A DNA stretch of 61,898 bases from Burkholderiales bacterium (GTDB lineage Bacteria; Pseudomonadota; Gammaproteobacteria; Burkholderiales; Burkholderiaceae_C), in the NCBI GenBank assembly GCA_028868825.1, contig JAGWTU010000031.1, positions 1 to 61,898 of the forward strand. The letters run 5' to 3'. The translations under genes and the position numbers were made by a program. Shown here in pieces: positions 17,352-26,163 of this stretch. The notes under the pieces were generated by a model that did no database searches, was not told the DNA's origin, and saw nothing but the letters and a program-made list of their open reading frames with translations. The stretch's first letter is position 1. Each line of letters begins with the position of its first letter.

Positions 17352-18935
17352 ATGACGCCCCTGACGCCATCCACCGCGCCGTTCCCCGAACTGCTGCCCG
17401 AGCTGCAGCGGCTGAGCGCGCCGTTGCCGATCTGGCATGGCCGCGTCGACGCCGCGCGCTGGAGTGCGCTGGCGGGCGAGGTCGCCGACGGCGGCGGGCG
17501 GCTGATCTCGGTCTGGGCGCTGCAGCGCGGCGGGACGACGGCGGTCTGCGCCGCCTACGGCGTCGCGCAGGGACTGCTCTGGGTCGAGCTCGCGCTCGAT
17601 GGCGGTGTCGACGATCCCGGCTCGTATCCCGACTTGTCGGCTCGCTTCCCCTGTGCCGCTCGCCTGCAGCGCGCGCTCGCCGACCTCTCGGGCCCGCGCG
17701 CGGCCGGCCAGGCCGACACGCGCGCCTGGCTGGACCATGGCCTGTGGGGCGCGGGCCCCAAACCGCTGGCCGCCGCCGGCCCGCCGGCCGGCGCGCCCTT
17801 GGCGACACTGCCGGCCGATTACCCCTTCGTGCGCGTCGAGGGCGACGGCGTGCACGAGATCGCCGTCGGCCCGGTGCATGCCGGCATCATCGAGCCGGGG
17901 CATTTCCGCTTCTCGGTCGTCGGCGAGAAGGTGCTGCGGCTCGAGCAGCATCTGGGCTATCTGCACAAGGGCATCGAGCGCCGCTTCACCGAGCTCGCGC
18001 CCTTCGACGCCTACCGCCTCGCCGGCCGCATCAGCGGCGATTCGACGGTCGCCTACGCCTGGGCCTACGCGATGGCGCTCGAATCGGCCTGGGGCTGCGC
18101 CGTGCCGGTGCGCGCGCGCTGGCTGCGCGCGCTGATGCTCGAGCGCGAGCGCGTCGCCAACCATCTCGGCGACCTCGGCGCGCTCGGCAACGACGCCGCG
18201 CTCGGTTTCGGCCTGGCGCAGTTCTCGCGCCTGCGCGAGGACTGGCTGCGCCTGTCGGCCGAGGTCTTCGGCCATCGCTTCATGATGGACTGCATCGTTC
18301 CCGGCGGCGTCAGCGTCGACGTCGCGCGCGCGCCGCTGCGCCAGATCGCCGCGCAATGCGACGCCGTCGAGCGCGAGGTGCTGCGCCTGCGCCAGCTCTA
18401 CGACGAGCATTCGGGCCTGCAGGACCGCTTCCTGACGACCGGCCGCGTCACGCCCGAGCTCGCGCAGCGCCTGGGCCTGACCGGCCTCGCAGGCCGCGCC
18501 AGCGGCATCGCGCGCGATCTGCGCTGCGATCCCGGCTGGGAGCCGTACCGCGAACTCAAGGTGAAGATCGCCGGCAGCCGCGACGGCGATGTCGCGGCGC
18601 GCGTCGCGGTGCGCTTCGACGAGCTGCTCGAATCGCTGCATCTGATGCTCAAGCTGTGCTCGGCGCTGCCCGGCGGCGCGACGCGGCTGGCGACGGCGGC
18701 CTGGCTGGCGCCGGGCTGCGCCGCGGTCGGCGCCGGCTGGGTCGAGGGCTGGCGCGGCGAGGTGATGGTCGCGCTGGAGACCGGCGACGACGGCCGCATC
18801 GTCCGCTGCCACGCGCACGACCCCTCGTGGCAGAACTGGCCGGTGCTCGAACACGCGGTGATCGGCAACATCGTCCCCGACTTCCCGCTCATCAACAAGT
18901 CGTTCAACCTGAGCTATTCGGGCGTGGACCTGTGA
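17352..18935 (+). CDS. HyfG/NuoCD-like large subunit lacking all NiFe cysteine ligands
   Basis: A 527-aa protein with a NuoC-like N-terminal part (about residues 1-150) fused to a NuoD/hydrogenase-large-subunit part. In NiFe hydrogenases the centre is held by RICGxC near the N-terminal side and DPCxxC near the C-terminus. Here the positions read RISGDS (S228, S231) and DPSWQN (S492, N495). All four cysteines are gone and no C-terminal maturation site follows (it ends SYSGVDL). The reading frame is intact and the rest of the domain is conserved, so it is a genuine non-hydrogenase relative as in Ehr complexes or Nuo. Confidence 0.88.
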   Translation: MTPLTPSTAPFPELLPELQRLSAPLPIWHGRVDAARWSALAGEVADGGGRLISVWALQRGGTTAVCAAYGVAQGLLWVELALDGGVDDPGSYPDLSARFPCAARLQRALADLSGPRAAGQADTRAWLDHGLWGAGPKPLAAAGPPAGAPLATLPADYPFVRVEGDGVHEIAVGPVHAGIIEPGHFRFSVVGEKVLRLEQHLGYLHKGIERRFTELAPFDAYRLAGRISGDSTVAYAWAYAMALESAWGCAVPVRARWLRALMLERERVANHLGDLGALGNDAALGFGLAQFSRLREDWLRLSAEVFGHRFMMDCIVPGGVSVDVARAPLRQIAAQCDAVEREVLRLRQLYDEHSGLQDRFLTTGRVTPELAQRLGLTGLAGRASGIARDLRCDPGWEPYRELKVKIAGSRDGDVAARVAVRFDELLESLHLMLKLCSALPGGATRLATAAWLAPGCAAVGAGWVEGWRGEVMVALETGDDGRIVRCHAHDPSWQNWPVLEHAVIGNIVPDFPLINKSFNLSYSGVDL

Positions 18936-18946
18936 GGCACTGAGGC

Positions 18947-19462
18947 ATGTGGCACGTGATCCGCCAGATGGTCCGCACCGGCATCGTCACCGAGCCGCCG
19001 CCGGCCGACTTCCAGCGCATCGAGATCGCGCGCATCCACGACGAGCTGCTGGGCATCCTCGGCCGCGCGCTGACGATCCGCGAGGTCGACGCCGGCTCGT
19101 GCAACGGCTGCGAGCTCGAGATCCACGCGCTGGGCAACCCGTACTACAACATCGAGGGCCTGGGCATCAAGTTCGTCGCCAGCCCGCGCCATGCCGACAT
19201 GCTGCTCGTCACCGGCCCGGTGTCGAGGCACATGGAGGAGGCGCTGCGCCGTACGCTCGACGCGACGCCCGAGCCGCGCATCGTCGTCGCCGTCGGCGAT
19301 TGCGGCTGCAGCGGCGGCATCTTCGGCGCCGGTGGCTACGCCAGCTGCGGCCGCGTCGCCGAGGTGATCCCCGTCGATGTCGAGGTGCCGGGTTGCCCGC
19401 CGACGCCGCTGGCGCTGCTGCGCGGCATCCTCGGCGCGGTGCGCGGCAAGGCCCGGTCCTGA
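18947..19462 (+). CDS. HyfI/NuoB-like small subunit with one [4Fe-4S] site
   Basis: A 171-aa protein of the NuoB/HycG family. The proximal-cluster ligands are retained: GSCNGCELE (C52, C55), VGDCGCSGG (C119) and VPGCPPTP (C150). The complex should therefore still carry an N2-like cluster next to the remodelled large subunit. It lies 11 bases after the large-subunit gene and is the last gene of the operon. No HyfA or HyfH-type ferredoxin subunit is encoded in the cluster, so the electron input partner is missing or unlinked. Confidence 0.9.
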   Translation: MWHVIRQMVRTGIVTEPPPADFQRIEIARIHDELLGILGRALTIREVDAGSCNGCELEIHALGNPYYNIEGLGIKFVASPRHADMLLVTGPVSRHMEEALRRTLDATPEPRIVVAVGDCGCSGGIFGAGGYASCGRVAEVIPVDVEVPGCPPTPLALLRGILGAVRGKARS

Positions 19463-19474
19463 TCGGCGGCCCTG

Positions 19475-19493
19475 AGCCGCGACTTCAGCGGCT
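19475..19493. terminator. short hairpin between convergent hyfI-like and diguanylate cyclase genes
   Basis: AGCCGC (19475-19480) and GCGGCT (19488-19493) form a perfect 6-bp stem around a 7-nt loop. It sits between and partly over the two convergent stop codons. A weak terminator call based on position and symmetry. Confidence 0.3.
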
Positions 19494-21557
19494 GGCGTCG
19501 TCGACGAGCCGCGGCGGCTCGCGCCCCGTCGACTTGGCGGCGTAGCAGGCCAGGTCGGCCTCGTGCAGCCAGGCCGCAGGGCTGGCGCATTCGGCGCGCA
19601 GCGCGGCGACGCCGACGCTGGCGCCGATGCGCAGCACGCGGCCATGCCAGTCGAGCGCGATCTCGTCGATCGCCGCCGCGACGGCCGCCGCGATGCGCTG
19701 CGCCGCGTCGGGCGTGCAGCGCTCGAGCAGCACCGCGAATTCATCGCCGCCGAGCCGCGCGACGAGGTCGCTGGCGCGCACGCGCGAGCCGATCGCGCGC
19801 GCCACCGCCTGCAGCATCGCGTCGCCCGCGGCATGGCCGCTGCCGTCGTTGATCGGCTTGAAGCGGTCGAGGTCGATCACCACCAGCGCCGCCGGCTCGC
19901 TCGCCGGCATCGCACCGTGCACATGCGCGACGCGGCGGTCGAATTCCTTGCGGTTGTGCAGCCCGGTGAGGCCGTCGTGGCGGGCCTGCCATTCGAGCTG
20001 GTCGCGCGCGGCGGCATGGTCGGTGATGTCCTCGAGGGTCCAGATCGAACCGGCGTCGGGTTCGGCGGGGTCTATCGGGCGGCCGCGCAGGCGGCCCAGG
20101 AAATCGTCGGCGTCGCGGCGCCGGAAGCGGCATTCGCCGTCGTAGGGCCGGCCCGCCGCGAAGGCGACGCGGGCCCGGCGGCGCAGCGTCTCGAATTCCT
20201 CCTTCGAGGCGAACAGGACGCCGACCGGCTGCCCCAGCAGGTCGGCCGCGGCGAGTCCGACGAGGCGGCACAGCTCCGCGCTGACGAGCTCGAGCCGGTC
20301 GTCGCGCGTGAAGACGATGCCCAGCGGCGCGGCGTCCATCACCGAGGCGAGCCGGGCCAGCAGCTCGCCGTTGTCGCGCTCGAGCCGCACGCGCTGCGCG
20401 GCGACCTCGTGCAGCACCTGGGCCAGCGCGCCGATCTCGCCGCCGGGCCGCGGCCAGCCCTCGTCGATGTCGTAGCGGCCGTCGAAGAGATGCGCGGCGC
20501 GGCCGCGCAGCCGCGTCAGCGGGCTCAGCAGCCACGCGATCATGCCGAGCACGGCGAGCGAGCCGATGCCGACGTTCAACGTCGCCCAGGCCAGCGCCTG
20601 CCGGCGCGCGCGGTGCAGCGGCGCCAGCAGCGCCTCCTCCGACTGCACGCGCCAGACCAGCCAGTCGGCGCCGGGCACGCCGGCGGCGGTGACGACCTCG
20701 TGCGGCTGGCGCAGAAACAGCCCCGCCGGCTCGACCGGGCTGCCGCTGGCGACCCAGTCGCGGAAGGCCGCGGCCAGCCGCGGCTCGTCGGCCAGGCTGC
20801 GCTGCCCATGCGTGCCATCGGGGTGGGCGAGGATGCGGCCCTCGGCGTCGCTGACGACGACCAGCGCCGCCGCGGTGGCGTCGTCGGGCGTATCGACGAC
20901 GCCGGCGAGCAACTCGCGGCTGTCGAGCGCGAGCGAGCCGCCGACGACGCCGTAGACGCCGTCCGCGTCGCTGAGCGGGAACGTGAAGATCACGACCTTG
21001 CGCGGCCGCAGGCGCCCTTGCAGCGGCGGCGAGACGACGGGCCGCCGCTCGGCCAGCGTGCGCCGGAAATACGGGCGGTCGCCGATGGCGGTGGTGCCGG
21101 CATGGGCGCCCTGGCTGTCGGCGTAGGCGCGCATGCGGCCGTCGGTGCCGGCGACCCAGACGGTGCTGAAGACCTCGCGCATGACGGCGCTGCCGGCGAG
21201 CAGCGGCAGCAGCCGGGCCGGGTCGCCCGCGATGGCCGGCGTGATGCCGGCCGCCGTCGCGCCGAGCGCGCGCTGCAGCTCGACGACGCGGCGCGAGAGG
21301 TCGGCCGCCATGTGCACGGCCTCGCCGAGCTCGCGCTGGCGGCTGGCGTCGATGGTGTCGGTCTCGGCGCGCCGCACCAGCATCAGGCTGGTGATGGTCG
21401 TGCTCGCGATCAGCGCGGCGATGGCCGCGATCGTCACCCGCGCCTTGATCGACAGCAGCATCTCGGCCAGGCGCCGCGCGAGCGTGCGCGTGCCGGCGGC
21501 GGTGACCGGCGTATCAAGCACCGGAGCCAGCCGCGGTGGCGAGCGCGGGCGCTGCAC
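19485..21557 (-). CDS. membrane sensor diguanylate cyclase (Cache-type sensor, HAMP-like, PAS, GGDEF)
   Basis: Up to 690 aa. Order of parts: a membrane helix (IKARVTIAAIAALIASTTITSLML), a periplasmic double-Cache-like sensor (about 70-310, including GDRPYFRRTLAERRPVVSPP), a second membrane helix (AVLGMIAWLLSPL), a HAMP-like linker, a PAS domain, and GGDEF. The catalytic motif GGDEF is intact and an I-site RASD precedes it. It should make c-di-GMP in response to a small extracytoplasmic ligand. The first ATG (21557) overlaps the upstream gene by 44 bases. The ATG at 21461 (MLLSIKARV) begins right at the membrane helix and avoids the overlap. Confidence 0.87.
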   Translation of the reverse strand: MQRPRSPPRLAPVLDTPVTAAGTRTLARRLAEMLLSIKARVTIAAIAALIASTTITSLMLVRRAETDTIDASRQRELGEAVHMAADLSRRVVELQRALGATAAGITPAIAGDPARLLPLLAGSAVMREVFSTVWVAGTDGRMRAYADSQGAHAGTTAIGDRPYFRRTLAERRPVVSPPLQGRLRPRKVVIFTFPLSDADGVYGVVGGSLALDSRELLAGVVDTPDDATAAALVVVSDAEGRILAHPDGTHGQRSLADEPRLAAAFRDWVASGSPVEPAGLFLRQPHEVVTAAGVPGADWLVWRVQSEEALLAPLHRARRQALAWATLNVGIGSLAVLGMIAWLLSPLTRLRGRAAHLFDGRYDIDEGWPRPGGEIGALAQVLHEVAAQRVRLERDNGELLARLASVMDAAPLGIVFTRDDRLELVSAELCRLVGLAAADLLGQPVGVLFASKEEFETLRRRARVAFAAGRPYDGECRFRRRDADDFLGRLRGRPIDPAEPDAGSIWTLEDITDHAAARDQLEWQARHDGLTGLHNRKEFDRRVAHVHGAMPASEPAALVVIDLDRFKPINDGSGHAAGDAMLQAVARAIGSRVRASDLVARLGGDEFAVLLERCTPDAAQRIAAAVAAAIDEIALDWHGRVLRIGASVGVAALRAECASPAAWLHEADLACYAAKSTGREPPRLVDDASR

Positions 21558-23685
21558 CTGCCGCCCGCAGACGTCGCGCCTCCTCGCACCAGCGCAGCAG
21601 CGGCGCCGGCGCCATCGGGCGCGCGTAGAGATAACCCTGGAGTTCGTCGCAGCCCAGCGCGCACAGCATGTCGCGCTGGCCCGCGGTCTCGACGCCCTCG
21701 GCGACGACGGTCAGGCCCATCGCGTGGGCCAGGCGCACGACGGCGTCGACGATGGCGCGGGCGTCGGCGCTGGTCTCGAGGTCGCCGACGAAGCTGCGGT
21801 CGATCTTGAGCTGGCGCGCCGGCAGGCGGCGCAGGTAGCTCAGGCTCGAGTAGCCGGTGCCGAAGTCGTCGATCGAGAGGAAGACGCCCAGCCGCGCCAG
21901 CGCGGCCAGCGTGCGCTGCGAAGCCGGCGTGTCCTCCATCGCCACCGATTCGGTGATCTCGCACAGCAGATGCGCCGGGTCGATGCGGTGCCGTGCCAGC
22001 GATTCGGCCACGCGGCCGACCAGGCGCTCGTCGCGCAGCTGGTGCACCGAGAGGTTGACGGCCACGCGCATCGCGGTGCCGGCGTCGGCCCATTCGCGCA
22101 TCTGGCGGCAGGCCTCCTCGATGACCCAGGCGCCGAGCGGGTGGATCAGCCCCGATTTCTCGGCCAGCGGGACGAAGACGGCCGGGCCGATGGCGCCGCG
22201 GCCGGCGTGGTTCCAGCGCAGCAGCGCCTCGACGCCGCGGATCTCGCGGCTCGCGACGTCGATCTTGGGCTGGTAATGCAGCTCGAAGGCGCCGTCGGCG
22301 ACCGCATGGCGCAGATCGGCGAGCAGGCCGAGCTGCTCGGCCGTGCCGGGGTTCTCCAGCGCCGGCTCGAAGCGGCGGTGGCCGTTGCCGCCGGCACGCT
22401 TGGCCGCGTACATCGCGGCGTCGGCGCGCGCCAGCAGCTTGTCGGCGGGGCCGTCGTCGGGGTGGATGGCGATGCCGATCGAGCAGCTGATCTCGAACGA
22501 GCGGCCACCGAGATCGTAGGGCCGCGACAGCGCCTGGGCGATGCGCGTGGCCTGCTGCGCGCAGTCGCCGGCACCCGGAATGCCTTCGAGCAGGAGCAGG
22601 AAGTTGTCGCCGCCGATGCGCGCGACGAGATCGTCGGTGCGCGCCTGGGCGCGCAGCCGGCGCGCGGCTTCGATCAGCAGCTGGTCGCCGCAGGCGTGGC
22701 CGAAGAGGTCGTTGACGGGCTTGAAGCCGTCGAGGTCGATGAAGAGCACGGCGTAGCGGCTGCCGCTGCCGCCGAGTGCCGGCGTCCAGGCCAGCCGGTC
22801 CTCGATCTGCTTGCGGTTGGAGAGCTGGGTCAGCGGGTCCAGCGTCGCCTGGCGGCGCAGCTCCTCGTTGGCGACCTGCAGCCGCGCGTTCGCGTGCTGC
22901 AGCCTAAGCGCGAACTGCGCCTCGCGGCTGCGCATGCGGTTGTCGAGCATCGAGGTGAACAGCGTCAGCGCCAGCAGCCCCAGCACGGCGAGCGTGACCA
23001 GCACGGCCATGCCCGATCCCTGCAGCGAGCCGGCGGCACCGCAGACCGAACCGGCGACGAAACCCGCGGCCGCCATGCCGGTGTAGTGCATGCCGCCGAT
23101 GGCCAGTGCCATCACCACCGCGGCCAGCCATTGCGGCGCCAGGCCGCGCCGCCGGCCCGCGGCTTCGAAGATCGCCAGCGCCACCGCCGAGGCCGCGACC
23201 GCGATCGCCATCGAGGCCGCCACGCCCTGCGCGTCCCAGACGATGCCCGGCGCCATCTCCATCGCCGCCATGCCGATGTAGTGCATCGCGCCGATGCCCG
23301 AGCCCATCAGCAGCGCGCCGCCGGCCAGCCGCCAGCGCGTCAGCGCGCCGCGGCTCGTGATCGCCAGCGCGACGCCCGACACCGCCACCGCGGCGAGCCA
23401 GGACAGCAGCGTCAGCGGCTTCGAATAGCCGACCTCGATCGGCAGCGTGAACGCCAGCATGCCGATGAAATGCATCGCCCAGATGCCGGTGCCCATCGCG
23501 ATCGAGCCGCCCAGCCACCATTCGATGGCGGTGCGGAAATCGCGCTCCTGCATGCGCCGCGCCAGGCTCAGCGCGACGAAGGACGCGAAGGTCGCGATCA
23601 CCATCGACGCGCCCACCAGCGTGGTGTCGTAGCGGACGGGCAGCAGGTTCATCGGCGCGGGTCTCCAGGTCTCGAGCCTGCGCAT
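21514..23685 (-). CDS. MHYT-GGDEF-EAL c-di-GMP signalling protein
   Basis: Up to 723 aa; an internal ATG at 23652 (MNLLPVRYD) is a plausible alternative start. The N-terminal MHYT membrane sensor has repeats MHFIGM, MHYIGM and MHYTGM, a family thought to sense oxygen, NO or CO through a bound metal. A GGDEF domain follows with the motif changed to GGDNF, which probably prevents cyclase activity. The EAL domain is complete: EALLRW, NLSVHQL, CEITES, IDDFGTGYSSL, KIDRSF and VVAEGVE. The expected activity is c-di-GMP hydrolysis, perhaps regulated by the degenerate GGDEF. Confidence 0.9.
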   Translation of the reverse strand: MRRLETWRPAPMNLLPVRYDTTLVGASMVIATFASFVALSLARRMQERDFRTAIEWWLGGSIAMGTGIWAMHFIGMLAFTLPIEVGYSKPLTLLSWLAAVAVSGVALAITSRGALTRWRLAGGALLMGSGIGAMHYIGMAAMEMAPGIVWDAQGVAASMAIAVAASAVALAIFEAAGRRRGLAPQWLAAVVMALAIGGMHYTGMAAAGFVAGSVCGAAGSLQGSGMAVLVTLAVLGLLALTLFTSMLDNRMRSREAQFALRLQHANARLQVANEELRRQATLDPLTQLSNRKQIEDRLAWTPALGGSGSRYAVLFIDLDGFKPVNDLFGHACGDQLLIEAARRLRAQARTDDLVARIGGDNFLLLLEGIPGAGDCAQQATRIAQALSRPYDLGGRSFEISCSIGIAIHPDDGPADKLLARADAAMYAAKRAGGNGHRRFEPALENPGTAEQLGLLADLRHAVADGAFELHYQPKIDVASREIRGVEALLRWNHAGRGAIGPAVFVPLAEKSGLIHPLGAWVIEEACRQMREWADAGTAMRVAVNLSVHQLRDERLVGRVAESLARHRIDPAHLLCEITESVAMEDTPASQRTLAALARLGVFLSIDDFGTGYSSLSYLRRLPARQLKIDRSFVGDLETSADARAIVDAVVRLAHAMGLTVVAEGVETAGQRDMLCALGCDELQGYLYARPMAPAPLLRWCEEARRLRAAGAAPALATAAGSGA

Positions 23686-23835
23686 CCACTGCGACGGCCT
23701 TCGAGTCTGAAGTTCGGCAGTGTCGTTTCAAACTGGAGTTCCGGTTTCGCCCCGGCGAGCCGATCCTGCCGGGGATTCTCGATCGCCGCTGTCGGGACTT
23801 CTGCTCCATGCGCTGCGGGACCGGTTCGGGGGCGC

Positions 23836-23849
23836 TTGAGACAGGTCAA
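23836..23849 (+). promoter_or_regulatory. FNR/ANR-like site in the promoter of the AhpD-like gene
   Basis: TTGA-GACAGG-TCAA matches the TTGA-N6-TCAA core of FNR/ANR boxes, although the flanking T and A (TTGAT/ATCAA) are not kept. TCCAAT at 23871-23876 could be a -10 box, which would put the transcription start near 23883. The site centre would then lie at about -41, the position of class II FNR activation. The gene starts at 23905. Confidence 0.45.
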
Positions 23850-23904
23850 ACCCCGCCGCCCGCACGGCGGTCCAATGGCGGGGAGTCCCCACCAGGAGCC
23901 GCCC

Positions 23905-24273
23905 TTGACGAGCTATCGCGACATCACCCAGGACACCTCGAAGCACCTCGCGCCGTTGCGCACGAGCACGCCCGAGGTGATGAAGGCCTTCTCCGAACTC
24001 GGCCGCGCCGCCACCGCCGACGGCGTGCTCGACAAGAAGACGAAGGAGCTGATCGCGCTGGCGCTGAGCGTGGCCGCGCGCTGCGATCCCTGCATCGGCT
24101 TCCACGCGCAGACGCTGGTGCGGCTGGGCGCGACGCGCCAGGAGATCGACGAGACGCTGGGCGTGACGACCTATATGGGCGGCGGCCCGTCGCTGATGTA
24201 CGCGGCGCATGCCGCGCAGGCCTACGACGAGTTCGCGCGCGGCTCGATGCCGACGTCTACGCCGTCGCCTTGA
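23905..24273 (+). CDS. carboxymuconolactone decarboxylase/AhpD-like protein
   Basis: A 122-aa all-helical protein of the CMD/AhpD superfamily. The redox motif is ARCDPCIGFHAQ, a CxxC with a following His as in AhpD-type peroxidase-linked thiol reductases. True decarboxylases lack these cysteines. Start TTG 23905 is chosen because AGGAG lies 6 bases upstream and the family N-terminus begins there. An FNR-like site suggests induction under low oxygen. Its end overlaps the end of the convergent yeeE-like gene by 17 bases. Confidence 0.8.
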   Translation: MTSYRDITQDTSKHLAPLRTSTPEVMKAFSELGRAATADGVLDKKTKELIALALSVAARCDPCIGFHAQTLVRLGATRQEIDETLGVTTYMGGGPSLMYAAHAAQAYDEFARGSMPTSTPSP

Positions 24274-25348
24274 GCGTCGCGACCGAGCCGGCGACGATCG
24301 CCGCGACGGCGATGAACGAGCCCAGCGCCAGCGTCGACAGCCCCGACAGCCCCTGGCCGATCGTGCAGCCGAGCGCGGTGACGCCGCCGAAGCCCATCAG
24401 CACGGCGCCCGCGAGCTGGCGGCCGAGGTCTTCGAGCGAGGCGAAGCCCTCCCAGCGGAACTTGCGCGCGGCCAGCGCATAGGCCGCCGAGCCGGCGACG
24501 ACGCCGAGCACGCAGGCGATGCCGAAGCTGGCGTGCAGCGAGGCGTCGGTCCACAGCAGCAGCATCTCGAGGCCGTAGGCCAGCGGGGCGACGAAGCTCA
24601 TCGATTCGATGGTGTGCGAGTTGGTCGCGAAATACACCGTCTCCAGCGTCTCGGGGTTCTCGCCATGGCCGAGGTGGCCGCTGACGTACCAGGCCAGCGG
24701 GATCAGCAGCCCGAGCGCGATGCCGCCGAGCCATTGCGCGCGGTTGGCGCGGAAGCGCGCGTCGGCGAAGACGAAGGCCAGCAGCGCCAGCACGAGGACG
24801 CCGGCGACCCATGGCAGCGCCGCCGCATGCGGCCAGCCGGCGGCCTGTTCGAGCGCCGTTGCCAGCCCCTGGTCGGCCCAGCCATGCGCGTGGAGGTCGA
24901 TCGCGACGCGGTCCAGCGTCGCCGCGCGCCAGGCGCCGAACAGGCCCTTGAGCGTCATGTACGACGAGATCGCCATGAAGGTCAGCACGACGAACGAGCG
25001 CAGGCTGCCGAAGCCCACGCGCACGAGGTTGCGGTTCGCGCAGCCGCCGGCCAGCGTCATGCCGCAGCCGAACAGCAAGCCGCCGACGAGCAGCGAGAGC
25101 CAGGGCAGCTGCGGCCGCTGCACGACCGATTGCGCGAGGTCGACCTGCCCGGCCAGCGTCAGCGCCGTCGTGCCGGCGATGGCCACGGCGATCGCCAGCA
25201 GCCACATGCGCATGCGGCCCCAATGCCCCATGTGGACGATGTCCGACAGCGCCCCCATGGTGCAGAAGTTGGTGCGCGCGGCGATGAGGCCGAATACAAA
25301 CGCGATCGCGAAGCCGAGTCCGACGACGGTCGCTCCGATGCCGGCCAT
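24257..25348 (-). CDS. YeeE/YedE-family sulfur-compound transporter
   Basis: A 363-aa polytopic inner-membrane protein. Conserved thiol motifs are ARTNFCTMGA near the N-terminus, GCGMTLAGGCANRN in the middle, and FGGVTALGCTIGQGLSG near the C-terminus. In the family these line the pore and handle thiosulfate or sulfane sulfur. It follows dsrE2 and tusA on the same strand, so it probably imports or delivers reduced sulfur to that relay. It is longer than E. coli-type single-module members paired with YeeD. Confidence 0.9.
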   Translation of the reverse strand: MAGIGATVVGLGFAIAFVFGLIAARTNFCTMGALSDIVHMGHWGRMRMWLLAIAVAIAGTTALTLAGQVDLAQSVVQRPQLPWLSLLVGGLLFGCGMTLAGGCANRNLVRVGFGSLRSFVVLTFMAISSYMTLKGLFGAWRAATLDRVAIDLHAHGWADQGLATALEQAAGWPHAAALPWVAGVLVLALLAFVFADARFRANRAQWLGGIALGLLIPLAWYVSGHLGHGENPETLETVYFATNSHTIESMSFVAPLAYGLEMLLLWTDASLHASFGIACVLGVVAGSAAYALAARKFRWEGFASLEDLGRQLAGAVLMGFGGVTALGCTIGQGLSGLSTLALGSFIAVAAIVAGSVATLKATA

Positions 25349-25385
25349 GGGCTGACCCTCGCAGGTTGAAGTAGAGGCGCGAACT

Positions 25386-25856
25386 CTAAATGAAGAGGCA
25401 GACGTCGGTCTCGCCGGCGAACTTCATGAAGGTCGCCGCGCCGCCGTATTCGATGCCGTCGATGAAGTCCGACTTCTCGAACTCGAACAGGTCGACCGTC
25501 ATCTGGCAGGCGATGAACTTGACCTCGGCCTCCAGGCACAGCGAGCGCAGTTCCTCGAGCGAGGCCACGCCCTTCTTCTTCATCTTGGCCTTCATCATCG
25601 AGGTCGCCATCGCCTGCATGCCCGGCAGCGCCGAGACCAGCACCGGCATCGGCACCGGCACCGGCATCGCCGGGTTGGCGAGCGGGCTGATCGCGATGCC
25701 GTCGAGGTTCTTGCGCAGCAGCTGCAGGCCGTAGAAGGTGAAGAAGATCTGCACCTCCCAGCCCAGCGCGGCCGCCGTCGACGCCAGGATCAGCGGCGGG
25801 TACGCCATGTCCAGCGCGCCCTTGGTGGCGATGATCGCCATCTTCTTGGTCGCCAT
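25386..25856 (-). CDS. dsrE2: DsrE2-like sulfur-transfer protein (DsrE/DsrF superfamily)
   Basis: A 156-aa DsrE-superfamily protein with FTFYGLQLLRKNLDGIAISPLANPAMPVPVPM and the conserved cysteine segment LCLEAEVKFIACQMTVDLF (C107, C117). DsrE2 proteins accept sulfur from rhodanese or TusA in sulfur oxidisers and are often membrane-associated; a hydrophobic stretch near residues 60-80 fits that. It lies 11 bases after tusA and about 40 before yeeE-like, so the three form one operon. No rhodanese gene is present, although rhd-tusA-dsrE2 is common elsewhere. Confidence 0.9.
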   Translation of the reverse strand: MATKKMAIIATKGALDMAYPPLILASTAAALGWEVQIFFTFYGLQLLRKNLDGIAISPLANPAMPVPVPMPVLVSALPGMQAMATSMMKAKMKKKGVASLEELRSLCLEAEVKFIACQMTVDLFEFEKSDFIDGIEYGGAATFMKFAGETDVCLFI

Positions 25857-25867
25857 CGCCGCCGCCC

Positions 25868-26095
25868 TCAGGCCTTCCTGAGGAAGAAGACGTACTTGCC
25901 GCCTTCCTCACCCGATTGCAGCAGCGCGTTGCCGGTCTGTTCGGCGAAGGCGGCCATGTCGCAGACCGACCCGGGGTCGGTCGCGACGACGCGCAGCACC
26001 TGGCCCGAGGCCATGTCGGTGAGCGATTTCTTCGTCTTCACGATCGGCAACGGGCAGGCCAGGCCCGAGGCGTCGAATTCCTTGTCGAATTTCAT
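25868..26095 (-). CDS. tusA: TusA sulfur carrier protein
   Basis: A 75-aa SirA/TusA-family protein with the active-site CPxP motif in SGLACPLPIVKTKK (C14). In sulfur oxidisers TusA carries persulfide sulfur toward DsrEFH and DsrC. The ribosome-binding site AGGAG lies about 8 bases before the ATG. It is the first gene of the tusA-dsrE2-yeeE operon. Its promoter region holds both sequence elements that recur upstream of soeA. Confidence 0.95.
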   Translation of the reverse strand: MKFDKEFDASGLACPLPIVKTKKSLTDMASGQVLRVVATDPGSVCDMAAFAEQTGNALLQSGEEGGKYVFFLRKA

Positions 26096-26163
26096 GGGGA
26101 TGTCTCCTGGCGTGCAGCTTGACGCCTTGATGGGGGTCGATTAGGTCGGTCGCGGCCGGGTGC

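Noticed and set aside
17352..18935. NiFe hydrogenase large subunit
   Set aside because: All four metal-ligand cysteines are replaced (S228, S231, S492, N495), so a hydrogenase call would be wrong despite the hyf-like neighbourhood.
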